A stretch of 64,000 bases of DNA from positions 72,322,271-72,386,270 of the forward strand of contig OX457063.1 in the NCBI GenBank assembly GCA_949752795.1, given 5' to 3'. The stretch comes from Hyperoodon ampullatus. Lineage: Eukaryota > Chordata > Mammalia > Artiodactyla > Ziphiidae. Made by a program: the position numbers and the translations under genes. Below the pieces are notes generated by a model. That model saw nothing but the letters and a program-made list of their open reading frames with translations. It did no database searches and had not been told where the DNA came from. Positions within the stretch are counted from its first letter, which is position 1. The number at the start of each line of letters is the position of its first letter. Shown here in pieces: positions 25,614-37,288 of this stretch.

Positions 25614-25850
25614 ATGGTAGTATGTTTTAGTGGTTAGGATCATAAAAATTTCAACCAGACAGACTTAGCTTTGAGTCCCAACTTAACCACTTAATAGTGT
25701 TTGAACAGAAGAATTATATGAACTCTTTGACCCTCAGACTCCTCATACATAAACTAACAGTATCCTTCACACTGCTGTACAGCATATCATATATAAAACA
25801 CCTGGCAAAATACCTAACACATAGCATATCCTCACAATAACTCTTAGGAT
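25614..25850 (+). mobile_element. MIR SINE
   Basis: Matches the MIR layout in order: TAGTGGTTAGGA tRNA-like start, TTGAGTCCCAACTTAACCAC, TTTGACCCTCAGACTCCTCAT core, and CCTGGCAAAATACCTAACACA tail. An old mammal-wide SINE. Confidence 0.75.
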
Positions 25851-25862
25851 CATTAAATATAC

Positions 25863-26332
25863 TTATCATCAAATAATTAAATATATATTATATATAATGA
25901 TATATTACATATTACATAAAATTATATATATAATTTAAATAAAACAAGCATATAGTAAGACTAGAATAAAATACTTCATATCTTGACTTTGGCTATTTCT
26001 AAACAACATGACAAGAAATTAGTTTTAGTTCCCTGTTCAATATATGCTAATTTTTCTATAATAAATATGCATTTATAGAAGCCTAAAAACAGATCCTGTC
26101 TCCCAGTAGGACTAAACATAGTACATGAGGATGGAGTAGGACATTATAAGGTAGTTATGCCAAGAGCCAAATGAGTGGGGAAAACATCACCAACAGACAT
26201 ATTGAAAAGGAGGAAAATTGGGAGAAGAGAAAACATTTAAGATAATGTTAAACATTTGGAAAGCTGTATAAAAGTCCCTTTATAAATGAGCATATTCTGT
26301 GTTTTAAAACTAATTTTAACATCTATTTTGAG
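25863..26332. other. Unique AT-rich sequence
   Basis: TA-rich around 25880-25935; otherwise nothing recognised. Confidence 0.4.
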
Positions 26333-26345
26333 AAAAGAAAATGTA

Positions 26346-26720
26346 GGACTTCCCTGGTGGCAGAGTGGCTAAGAATCCGCCTGTCAATACAGGGGACACA
26401 GGTTCGAGCCGTGGTCCGGGAAGATCCCACGTGCTGCGGAGCAACTAAGCCAGAGAGTCACAACTACTGAACCTGAACTGTAGAGCCCGTGAGCCACAAC
26501 TACTGAAGCCCTCACGCCTAAAGCCAGTGCTCTGCAACAAGAGAAGCCACCGCAATGAGAAGTCCATGCACTGCAACAAAGAGTAGCCCATGCTTGCTGC
26601 AACTAGAGAAGCCTGTGCACAGCAATGAAGACCCAACGCAGCCAAAAAAAAAAAAAAAAAAAGGAAAAAGTATATAAATAAATAAATAAATAAATAAATT
26701 TATTGAAAAAGAATTTAAAA
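26346..26720 (+). mobile_element. CHR SINE, long form
   Basis: Starts GGACTTCCCTGGTGGCAG and keeps the distal region to GACCCAACGCAGCC, then poly-A and (AAAT)n at 26672-26700. Exact 13-bp duplication AAAAGAAAATGTA at 26333-26345 and 26721-26733. More diverged than the short-form copies, consistent with an older wave. Confidence 0.9.
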
Positions 26721-26811
26721 AAAAGAAAATGTAAATAAAATTGTGTAAAGGCATGAATTAGAGCACTATTTATATTACTGAATTTGTATTGGAGGCAATT
26801 TCTGCCCAAAG

Positions 26812-26882
26812 CAGTTGATGGTGATGTTGTTGATGATGATGATAATGTTGGGGTTGGTATATGAAGATGATGGTGGTGATGG
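26812..26882. repeat. (GAT)n-like microsatellite
   Basis: Imperfect TGATGG/TGATGA units. Confidence 0.8.
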
Positions 26883-26899
26883 TCAAAGGTGATATAATA

Positions 26900-27135
26900 A
26901 TAATGAAAATAGTTAACATTCATTGAGCAATGAGAGGACACCTGCATGACTATAAGTGTTCCACAATTATGAACTAATTGGTTTTTTAAAACAATCCTAC
27001 AGTATTATTTTCTGCATTTTACAAATAAAGAAACTGGCAGTTTCTTGTAAAACCTTCTAAAGTTTATCTAAAATGTTAAAGTTATGAAGCAAAGAAGAAT
27101 CAAACTCAGACTTTCTGACTCTAAAAGACAGAATA
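26900..27135 (-). mobile_element. MIR SINE, antisense
   Basis: Reverse-complement MIR layout: CATTCATTGAGCAATGAG, TATTATTTTCTGCATTTTAC, AAATAAAGAAACTGGCAG, then AAACTCAGACTTTCTGACTC. Confidence 0.7.
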
Positions 27136-28039
27136 CTATAAAACAATGAAAAGTAAGATTTACAATGAAACTGTGGTCATGTGAGAAAGTACTTACAATG
27201 TTAAGTGTAACTACATTGTATAAAATTGTGTAAACACAGATATGAATTTAGGTTTTAGCAACATTTTCAACTGGGCCTATGTATTTTTCTCTCCAACTAC
27301 AAGTACAGAGAAAAGCTGGCTATTATGTACGTAATATTATAAAAATTAGTAGAAAGAGAAATTCCTGAGTGTCAAAGAGAAAATAAAGCTTAAAGCAGAG
27401 GGGTACTATTTATTACTGGTCGGTGTTGCAGGAGCCTAGGTAAAAGTGCTCTAAAATTTCAGAGCTATAAATTAGGGAAGGCAGTTTTAATCCATAAAAC
27501 TTTGAGAAAAAAAAATAAAAACAAAACCCTATCGGGTCAGGGAAGACGCAGGCTTTACCTATGCCCAAAATTTCTAGGTAGAAAAGTAAAAAGTCATCTA
27601 TGAGGAGAAATCAAAAGCACAAGCTTATAATAAACATGAGTGTAGAGTCAAAATTCTACCTGCATTTATTCATTCAACAAACATACTATAAAATAAAACA
27701 ATAATAATAATGATAACTCACATTTGGTGGAATTAAAAATAAGATGAAACTAAAATACAAGAGAGTAGTATAATGGAAATGAAAATGTGAGGAAGAGGTT
27801 TTAGTTAGAGTATGCTGATTATTATATGGTATCTAGAGGACAGACATGTCCATGGACTCATTTGGTACAGTATGTTGGCTAAAATGCAAGGGCCACCACT
27901 TAAAGAAAAAAAATAAAAGAATGAATGAATCATTTCCAAAACAGTGAAAGGAAAAGTCTTGGAGTAGGGGGAGCAAAAACAGTCAATAATACAATAAAAG
28001 GTAATAAGGAGAAATAAGTAAAGAAAGAATATTATAAAT
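27136..28039. other. Unique AT-rich sequence
   Basis: No recognised element or gene. Confidence 0.4.
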
Positions 28040-28560
28040 AAAACTCATAAAACCACAATTCATTTATATGAGTTATCCTAGTAAATGTAAAAAGATAAAA
28101 ATTTCCTTTTAAGACACCATTTCTAAGTTTGGATTTTAAAAAATCTGTCCACATGCTCTTTATAAGAGACATGCCTAAAACCAGGCAAATGCTAACCCAA
28201 AGCAGCAGGTATGGCAATACTGGTATCTGACAAATTAGGTTTTAAGGCAAAAATGATTTAAGGGAAGAGGGAGGTCATTCAATTGTCATAAAAATGGCAA
28301 TTCATCAGGAAGATATAATAATGCTAAAACTGCTTGAGCCTAAAAAGATAGCCTCTAACATAAATACATGGAAGAAAAAACTATTAAAAGAATTTGAAAC
28401 ACATATGATCAATCATACTGGGAGATTTTAACTTACCACTTTCAGGAACCCCTTGGAAGAGCAGAAAAAATATTTGTAAAATTTTGCATATTAGAATAAA
28501 TAAACCATCATTAAAGAGGATACTGGTGAGAGTTGCAAAAATTCTGGAAATATCACATAT
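28040..28560 (+). mobile_element. Ancient L1 ORF2 endonuclease fragment
   Basis: Phrases such as CTCTTTATAAGAGACATGCC, AATACTGGTATCTGACAAAT and CATACTGGGAGATTTTAACT match the LQET, ILISDK and VGDFN regions of L1 endonuclease at nucleotide level. Heavily decayed, no open frame. Confidence 0.6.
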
Positions 28561-29854
28561 TTTTTGACAAGGATTTGATCTGTCAAAAAATAATAAAGTC
28601 TCAACTATAGTACCTTCTACCTAATCATTATGTTCTTATGTTTTCTGAATTCATTTAGTAGTCCTTAGCTTAGCTAATAGTTCATTGGATGGTTCCCAGA
28701 TAACCTTAGAGACTGGAAGTACTTCATGAAGAAGTTTCATTAATTCTGTTTGTAAAATATTAAAAACAAGGATGAGAATGAAACTTTTATGACTCAATTT
28801 AACTTTACTAAATTTACTGTAAAATCTCCTTGTTAAAACATGGGAAAAGATAATATATATACTACTGTTTTTTAAGTAATTATGTGTATTATGTATACAT
28901 TTTTAAAATATAAACTTTTTTAAATGTATGTTGACATAGTAAATATAGTGGAATTTATATGCACTTATATGTGTATGGATTATCTCAAGAAGAATATTTA
29001 AGAAACTGGTGGGAATGATTACTTTGGGGAAGGACATGAGCTGGCTGGGAGATAAACATAAGACGGAGGTTGATGTTCACATTACACCTTGTGCTCATTT
29101 TGAACCACATGCATGTTTTACTTATTCAAATAAATAAAATTTGCTTTCAAAATGTACCTATTAAATGAAGTGTTAGTGACAGTTAATAATTCATATAGCT
29201 TAATATTATTTTCTTTAAAAACTGCCAATGCATTTACAATAGGATGTCAATGATGAAAAATTATGCATAAAAAAGAAATTTATGCAATTATATTAACAGT
29301 AGTATACTCTGGATGATAAAATACTGGATTTTATTACTCATTTTTTCTGAATATTTAACTTTCACATTGAACATGTAATTTATTAAAAATCAAGGATAGA
29401 AAAAAATTAAATACTATTATAATCATGAGCTTGTATATTAATAGTAGAATTGTGAAAGAAATGACACATAGGAAAGAGGTTTTGAAATAAGCCTAAATAG
29501 GAATTTTTAACTGATTGGATATTGGCAGATGAGGAAAAAAAGAAAAGGATTTAAGATTCTGAAGTCTGGTCTGACAAAATAGTAGTTATTAACAGATACA
29601 GGGAAACTGAAAAGAGGACATTTGAGTTTTAAGTTATGACAAGACATGAAGTAGAAATGTTTAGCAAATTTTTTAAAAGTTTTAAGAATGGATTTTTAAA
29701 TAGAACCTCCAAGAAGGTCAATGAGCTGTTGTTTGGATTTCAAAGCCTTTTATTAACTGGCACTGTCTAGCTTCTACAGGCTTAAATCCAAGAAAACAAT
29801 AATATATCAACAGTAAAAATACTGAAATAAATGGCAAGTTACAAACTGATTTAT
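28561..29854. other. Unique AT-rich sequence
   Basis: No recognised element or gene. Confidence 0.4.
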
Positions 29855-30000
29855 TGCATATTACCTCATTCACACTGTGAGGAAGAAAAAATGGTTATTA
29901 TAAGATCTATTTTACCAATGAGGAAACTGAGATTCTTGAAGTCATTAATAGTTTGCCCTGGAGAGAGAATTTAGGTCTTTTGACTCTCTGATCAGAATTG
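29855..30000 (-). mobile_element. MIR fragment, antisense
   Basis: Core phrase ATTTTACCAATGAGGAAACTGAG at 29910-29932 with flanking MIR-like text. Confidence 0.65.
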
Positions 30001-30260
30001 TGGGTGATGTCCATAGGATGTCAGACCAATCTATCTAAACAAAATAACATACTTCCTATATGATTGACAGATGCAGGGATACTTTAACCTGTGTAAATCA
30101 TTGTTTTTATCCTTTAAATTAGCTTTTTATTTCAGCAATACGGTCATTGATTTTTCTCAGCCCTGTTTCAAAATATAAATTTAATTCTTACATATTTTTT
30201 ATTGTGTTACCTAATTTGGCTATTTTGAAAATACTCTACAAACTTTAGAACAAAATTACA

Positions 30261-31517
30261 GGGTATTTGGCAATGAAAAAATGAGCAGAAGACCTGAGTA
30301 GACATTTTTCCAAGGAACACACACAGATGACTAATAAGCACATGAAAAGATGCTAAACATTGTTAATCATCAGATAAATTCAAATAAAACCACAATGAGA
30401 TATCACCTCACACCTGTCAGAATAGCTGTCATCAAAAAGACCACAAATTACAAATGCTGGTGAGGATGCAGAGAAAAGGAAACTTTTGTACAATGTTGGG
30501 TAGGAATGTAAATTGGGGCAGTGGCTGTGGAAAGCAGTGTGGAGGTTCCTCAACAAACTGAAAATAGAACTACAACATGATCCAGCAATTCCACTCCTGG
30601 GTATATACCCAAAGAAAATGGAAACACTGATTTGAAAAGACACATGCACCCCAATGCTCATAGCAACAGTATTTACAATAGCCAAAATATGAAAGTAACC
30701 TAAGTGTCCATAAACAGACGAATGGGTAAAGAAGATGTGGTATAGATAGATAGATAGATAGAGATATTTATAGATATAGATATATTATATATATAGATAT
30801 ATATAATGGGTAAAGAAGATATAGTGTATATATATATACACACACATATATATAACATATTATATTATATATAGATAAGTAGATATATCTATATCTACAT
30901 ATAATATAGATATAATAGATTAGATATAGATAGATATATCTATATATAATATATTATATATAGATATATTATATATAGATATAGATAGAAAGATCTATAT
31001 ACAATATATTATATATTATATAGTATATATGCTAAATAGATATATAATATATTATATATAGATATATAAAATGGAATATTACTCAGCCATAAAAAAGAAT
31101 GAAATTTTGCCATTTGCAACAACATGGATAGACCTGGAGGATATTATGCTTAGTGAAATAAGTCAGACAGAAAAAGACAAGTACTCTATGTTATAACTTA
31201 CATATGGAATCTAAAAAGATAAACCAGACTAGTAAGTATAACAAAAAAAGAAATAGACTCACAGATATACAGAACAAATTGGTGGTTACCAGTGGTGGGA
31301 GGCAACATAGGGGTAGGGGATTAAGTGGTACAAACTACTATGTATAAAATAAATATGCTACAAGGATACATTGTACAGCCAGGGAATACAGCCAATATTT
31401 TATAATAACTATAAAGGGAGTATAATCTATAAAAAATTTGTATCAGTATGTTGTACACCTGAAACTAATATAATGTAGTAAATCAACTACACCTCAATAA
31501 AGATAAATAAATAAATT
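30261..31517 (+). mobile_element. 5'-truncated L1 (L1MA-like) 3' end
   Basis: Holds the last part of ORF2 and the 3' UTR, ending CAATAAAGATAAATAAAT. A duplication AAAATTACA lies at 30252-30260 and 31518-31526. The zinc-knuckle region reads near 30450-30510 but has lost its cysteines. It is split by a long TA-rich array at 30741-31068. Confidence 0.85.
30741..31068. repeat. TA/GATA-rich minisatellite inside L1
   Basis: About 330 bp of TAGATA, TATATC and similar units. A block of L1 text (AATGGGTAAAGAAGAT) occurs both just before the array (30721-30736) and inside it (30806-30821), so the array grew by duplicating flanking L1 sequence. Confidence 0.85.
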
Positions 31518-31526
31518 AAAATTACA

Positions 31527-32112
31527 ATGTGGGGCATTTGGAAGGCAACTATTTTTATGTTTTATCTTATGAATTATTGCCATGAGCATAGTATCAACAT
31601 TCTTGAAATAGAATCATTAACTTTCATGTGAGTCTTTCACAGTAGCAAAATTGAATCAATGTGGAGCAGTAGGTATACAGTTTTGTGCATATTATGTGTT
31701 TTCTCTTTCCTCTGTTTCCAACATTAGTATTTAAGAGTTCTGATCTCTGTTTATAATACTGCAGAATGTAAGCATGAAATGGATGCCAAACACCATTATT
31801 TCTAAAAGAAGTATTTATTCTAAAAAAGTACATTTTATAAACAGCAACCAAAGCCTCTCAGCATCATCAATGGATAGGGGCTCTTGTTGCCAGTTCTCCT
31901 TATATTAACAGATCAATTAAAGTGGCGACATTCAAAAAGCATCTAGTGGTTTTGATTATAGAGCATTGTTGTTGGGGTCTCTGAAGGCTCTCCTTAGTTC
32001 TGAGTGATGAAAAGGCATCATATATACAAAATAAATGGCCAATTTAGAGAGTCCATTGTCTACCATTTGAGTGACGACTTCCTTGAACTTTGAATAATAA
32101 TCTCCCACCTTC
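31527..32112. other. Unique sequence
   Basis: No recognised element or gene. Confidence 0.4.
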
Positions 32113-32459
32113 TGCTATGGTCTGAATGTTTGTGTCCCACCCCCCTAAAATTCATAGGTTGAAACCCTAACCCTCATTGGGAGATGGAGCCTTTGGGAAG
32201 TGATTAGGTCATGAAGGACTGGAATTAATGCCCTTATAAAAGAGATTCCAGAGAGCTAGTTAATCCCTTCCACTATATGAAGACACAGTGAGAAAGCGCC
32301 ATCAATGAACCAAAAAGTGAACCCTCACTAGACACAGAATCTGCCAGTACCTTGATCTTAGCCTTCTCAGACATTAGAACTGTAAGAAACAAATTACTGC
32401 TGTCTATAAATCACCCAGTCTCTGGTATTTCATTATTTCAGCCCAAACATACTAAGACA
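32113..32459 (+). mobile_element. MLT1-like solitary LTR (MaLR)
   Basis: Begins TGCTATGGTCTGAATGTTTG and ends ACTAAGACA (TG...CA). It has the internal CCCTTATAAAAGAG and AGACACAGTGAGAAAGCGCC blocks typical of mammalian MaLR LTRs. No internal retroviral region is adjacent. Subfamily uncertain; target duplication unclear. Confidence 0.75.
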
Positions 32460-34649
32460 CCCCTTATAGGAAGGAGTAGCATTAGTTTGGCTTTCTAGAA
32501 ACAATTTTTGTTTCTGGGCATGATTATTTGTGCTTCCTGAATTCACAGACTGACTAAAGAAGAGCTTGTTAGTACTGACAGCTAGATTTTGAAAGAAGTT
32601 TACACTAGACCTTTGACTTGAGCTATTTGTGCCAAGTTCTGCACCCAGAATTGTGTGTGGGCACTAACTGCACCAAGGATGTAGAAGTTGTGAGCACTTA
32701 TAATGTCAAAATGAGGTCAGATGGTTAATTGTGCTGGCTACTGGTGATCTGTTGGCATAACTACCTAACTCCAGCCCATTTATTTGTATTTGTGATTTGA
32801 AGTTCAAACTAATTGAAGCAACAACAACTATAGAGATTGAAGAAAGGGGATCATTGCTTTTAGATCTGACTCTGCATATCTTCTTCTGTCACTTAAACAA
32901 CCTCCCTGTCCTCTTGAAAATAGGATGCTTATTTAATTCTGGCAATAAGTAGTGGGCAAGATATTCAACATACTGATAAATTATGGAGTAAGGAAATTGT
33001 TTTTATTGAAGTCTGTTATTAATTAGAGCATAATGAAATAGTTAGGTGGCCTTTTCAATTGACAGCTAGGAGTTAAAATTCGAAAGAGCTGTTTATTATA
33101 GAGTACAAATGGCATCAAGATTCCAGAGTAGAATATGAGGAAGGTATGCCTCTGTACACACTAAGTGCTCTCATTTCTGGTGACTCTATCATGCAGTTAT
33201 GATGCAGTGGCAACAAAGTCTTTTTTGATAGCTTTCTCTTAGTTTTTCATTTCCTGTGTGGGGTTAAGATAGTGGGCATTCCTCCATTTTTCTGATACAA
33301 GTCAATCTACACCAGAGTAATACAATAAAACCATAGCAGTGATCTATCTAAAAAGTCACACTTTGTTTAAATGACAATAGCTTATTTTATGCTTCCAATC
33401 CAAAAAATTCAGCCTAAAAATGGGAACTGATTCACGTATTCTTAAATTGTTTAATGAGTATATTAAGAGAGAGTTAATACTATGATGGTATGTAACATTA
33501 TATACCATGTTACACCAATGCTATATGTATAATTATGGGCATGTAACTTCTATACCCATATCCATTTGAAAATGTGTGTATCTGAGATTCTGTGTGTATA
33601 TACACAATGGAGAATACTGTTTAGTCTCTAAATGATTTCTCCCTACCCTTAATCTGTATTTAATCAGGAAACCATTCTGTAATGAGAAAACTGTTCATTT
33701 TAGTCTTTTATGTTTGCAATCCCAAGGTTCCTCCTTAGTGATTACATTTAGTAACTCCCTTTCACAGTCTGAAAGCACAGGCAGTTTTTCCATAATAAAG
33801 GCTGGATTAGCATGTATCAGGAAGAGAAACCACCAGCTGTCACTTCGAAATCAGACCACTCAGCCCTATTCGAGATGACAATAGATAAACTGATAAGTGA
33901 CAAGCAGTTTTCCTGTATTTATCCCGTAAGTAGTTAATACAGGCTAACATTTTCTGTAATAAAGCTATAAAAAGGGTCAAAACATGAAAGTTCCATTTAA
34001 ATAAGATAAACATTATTGGCAGGGAAAAATTCACTTCAGGACGTTGTGTTATTTCATTCATTCAGTTGAGCTGTTATAATCGTCATTAATATTTCTACTT
34101 CTCTTTGCGGATGTGTTATCTTCTCATTTGACAATATTCAAAGTTATATTTGCTGTGCAAAATCGAGGATACATATGTATAAAGACAGAATCCAAAATGA
34201 TTAAAACTTTAAAAAATACCTTCTCTTCTAAGGATTTCTGCATATCATGGTATTTCAGAGAATTCTCTGAAACCAAAATTAGTAGAGGAATTTTAATTCT
34301 CACTATGTTTAGCAAGTAGAATGCTTCAGGCAGCCCTCAAATATTGCTTAACACTGTTAAGCTGTTCCTGACTATAGGAAAACTAAGATAAAAGACATAT
34401 GGGCAATATGTATCAATGAGAGATTTAGGAAGCACTTGTTATTGATAATGGCTATCAGTAATCAGGAAATTAGGAGAACATGATACTCTGATCATCACCA
34501 TTCAAAATAGTGGTTTTGGAGATTTACATGATGACTGTTGGATTTAAAGCCTTTTAGTCAAATGATTTTGTTTTCAATTTTTCTTCATTAATTGCTTAAA
34601 TTACAAAACAATACGTTCTCTTTTCAAGTATTGAAAAAGTATCCATCAA

Positions 34650-34695
<46 letters not shown>

Positions 34696-34774
34696 AGTAT
34701 ATATCACCCTCTCTGCATTTCCACCCTCTCAGCTAATTTTTATTATCAGATTGGTATCTGTCTTTACATGACTT
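32460..34774. other. Unique sequence, repeat-poor
   Basis: No recognised repeat except (TA)n at 34651-34693. The part at 33780-34130 is less AT-rich with GATA-type sites (AGATAAAC, TGATAAG); its role is unknown. Confidence 0.4.
34651..34693. repeat. (TA)n microsatellite
   Basis: About 21 TA units, flanked on both sides by ATCAAGTATATA. Confidence 0.95.
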
Positions 34775-34945
34775 TTTCCATGTATTATCATCCCCATGTT
34801 AGAGAAAATGAGAGCAGTACAGACAGCTGAAGTACCTTGAAAAAGATACAGACCTAGTAAATAATAGAGCCAGGATTTCAACAAAGGCAGTCCACATCCA
34901 ACACTCACATCAAAACCATTATGCTAAAAGCCTGCTTCTATCAGA
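34775..34945 (-). mobile_element. MIR fragment, antisense
   Basis: Reads ATTATCATCCCCATGTTAG, AGAGCCAGGATTTCAAC and ACCATTATGCTAAAAGCC in reverse-complement MIR order. Confidence 0.65.
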
Positions 34946-36011
34946 TTTGATGGTTGCATAAATGAATGGGGTGAGGTAAAATTTAAATTTGATTCTCATA
35001 TGCAGTTTTGGGCAAATGAGTTCTGTTATTAGCACATATTGGTCTCAAAAGGAAGGAGGAGGTTTGGAATAGGAGTGATGTAATAAGTTCATTTTGGTAA
35101 ATTTAGTTATATTCAAAAGGGCAAGGAGCCGGAGGAAGATGGCGGAAGAGTAAGACGCGGAGATCACCTTCCTCCCCACAGATACATCAGAAATTGGTCT
35201 ACACGTGGAACAACTCCAACAGAACACCTACTGAACGCTGACAGAAGACCTCAGACCTCCCAAAAGGCAAGAAACTCCCCACATACCTGGGTAGGTCAAA
35301 AGAAAAAAAGAATAAACAGAGACAATAGGATATGGACGGGACCTGCACCAGTGGGAGGGAGCCGTGAAGGAGGGAAGGTTTCTACACACTACAAGCCCCT
35401 TCGCGGGCGGAGACTGCAGGTGGCAGAGGGGGAAAGCTTCGGAGTAGCGGAGGAGAGCACAGCAACAGGGGTGTGGAGGGCAAAGCAGAGAGATTTTGGC
35501 ACAGAGGATCGGTGCCCTCAGGCACACACCAGCCCGAGAGACTTGTCTGCTCGGCCGCCAGAGCGGGCGGGGCTGGGAGCTGAGGCTCGGGTATCGGCTT
35601 TCAGTCGGAGCGCAGGGAGAGGTCTGGGGCTGGCGGCAGGAAGAGACCCTGAAGGGGTTAGTGCTAGCCCGGAGGGAGTCCGGGGAAAGGGTCTGGAGCT
35701 ACCGGAGAGGCAAGAGACTTTTTTCCCTTTTGTTGCTTGGTGCGCGAGGAGAGGGCATTCCCCTCCCTCCCCTCTGCCTGAGTGAGCCAGAGCCCCCGAA
35801 TCAGCGGCTCCTTTAAACCCGTCCTGTCTGAGCGAAGAACGGACGCCCTCCGGCGACCTACGCGCAGAGGCGGGGCCAGGTCCAAGGCTGAGACCCGGGA
35901 GCTGTGAGAGCAGAGACAGGGAAATCTCTCTGTGCAGCCTCCGAGGCAGCGGATTAAAGCTCCACGGTCCATTAGATGTGCCCTGCGTCTGTGGAGTGCA
36001 TGAATAGACAG

Positions 36012-36234
36012 CGAATCATCCCAAATTGAGGAAGTGGACCTTGAGGACAAGATTTAAGACTTTCCCCCCCTTTTTTTTTCCTCTTTTTACAACGAATTAC
36101 CTCAAATTAAGGAGGTGGACTTAGCAAGATTTCAGACTTTTCGCCCTTTTCCTCTTTTTACAACGAATTATCCCAAATCGAGGAGGTGGACTTGGAGAGC
36201 AAGATTTTTGATTTTTCCCCCTGCTCTCTTTTTG
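36012..36234 (+). repeat. Triplicated L1 5' UTR unit
   Basis: Three tandem units (36012-36092, 36093-36163, 36164-36234), each beginning CGAATTA or CGAATCA, then CCCAAATTGAGGAGGTGGAC-like text and a T/C-rich end. The 430-5255 L1 has a single copy (about 1600-1670). Confidence 0.8.
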
Positions 36235-36395
36235 TGAATGTGTATGTGTAATCTTCTGTGTAAGATTCTCTCTGTATAGCTTTGCTTCCACCATATGTCC
36301 CAGGGTTCTTTCGGTCCGTGTTTTTTTTCAATAATTACTTTTTAATTTTAATAACGCTACTATATTTCATACTTTATTCTATTTTACTTCACCTG

Positions 36396-36748
36396 CTCTT
36401 TCTTTTTTTCCTCCCTTCCCTTCCTCCCTCCCTCCCTCCGCTCCTCCTTTCCTTCTTTCTTTTTCTTTCCTCCATCCCTCCCTCCCTCCCACCCTTCTTC
36501 TTTCCACTTTCTTTTTCTTTCCTTCCTCCCTCCCTCCCTCCCTCCCTCCTGTCTTTCTTTCTTTCTTTCCTTCCTCCCTCCCTCCCTCTCTTCTTCCATT
36601 CACTCTTCCTTTTGCTTTCATTCCTCCCTCCCTCCCTCCTTTCTTTCCTTTCTTTCCATCCTTCCTCCCTCCCTCCTTTCTTTCTTTCTTCCTTCCTTCC
36701 TTCCTTCCTTCCCTTCTTCCTTTCTTTCAATCTCTCTTTCTTTCTTCT
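36396..36748. repeat. Polypyrimidine (CCTT/CCCT)n tract in L1 5' UTR
   Basis: About 350 bp almost entirely C and T on the plus strand, with repeated CCTCCCTCCC and TTTCTTTC blocks. Such tracts can form triplex DNA. The long open frames on both strands here (for example 36282-36788) are artefacts of this bias. Confidence 0.9.
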
Positions 36749-37288
36749 ACTAATTATTTCTTTCTACTTTTTCTCACTGTTATTCTGAGCCGGGTGGATG
36801 AAAGGCTCTTGGTGCTGCAGCCAGGAGTTAGTGCTGTGCCTCTGAAGTGGGAGAGCCAACTTCAGGAAACGGGTCCACAAGAGACCTCCCAGCTCCACAT
36901 AATATCAGGCAGCGAAAATCTCCCAGGGATCTCCATCTCAACACCAGCACCCAGCTTCAGTCAACGACCAGCAAGCTACAGTGCTGGTCACCCTATGCCA
37001 AGCAACTAGCAAGGCAGGAACACAACCCCACCCATTAGCAGAGAGGATACCTAAAAACATAATAAGGCCACAGGCACCCCAAAACACACCACCAGACGTG
37101 GACCTGTCCACCAGAAAGACAAGATCGAGCTTCAACCACCAGAACACAGGCATTAGTCCCCCCCCACCAGGAAGCCTACACAACCTACTGAAACAACCTT
37201 AGCCACGGGGGACAGACACCAAAAACAACGGGAACTACGAATCTGCAGCCTGCAAAAAGGAGACCCCAAACACAGTAACATAAGCAAA

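Larger units (their letters stand above)
35124..37288 (+). promoter_or_regulatory. L1 5' UTR with internal promoter
   Basis: A 2.2-kb leader. A YY1-like site AAGATGGCGG lies at 35136-35145, at the very 5' end as in other mammalian L1s. The first 800 bp are CpG-rich (35400-35960), unlike the AT-rich surroundings, and so likely a methylation target. Three tandem copies of a 71-81 bp unit lie at 36012-36234 and a near-pure pyrimidine tract at 36396-36748. Promoter role is from family knowledge. Confidence 0.75.

Noticed and set aside
30741..31068. CRISPR-like or phage-type repeat array
   Set aside because: Units are irregular TA/GATA simple repeats without spacers, inside an L1.
32113..32459. 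Endogenous retrovirus with genes next to the LTR
   Set aside because: Only a solitary LTR is present; no gag, pol or env sequence is found beside it or beside the antisense LTR at 53495.
35400..35960. CpG-rich block resembling a host gene promoter
   Set aside because: It lies inside the L1 5' UTR and matches the other L1 leaders; the block at 60124-60818 has the same explanation.
36282..36788. Long open frames on both strands, rich in Pro/Leu/Ser or Lys/Glu/Arg
   Set aside because: They come from the pyrimidine tract, which has few stop codons in any frame; no domain or conserved start.
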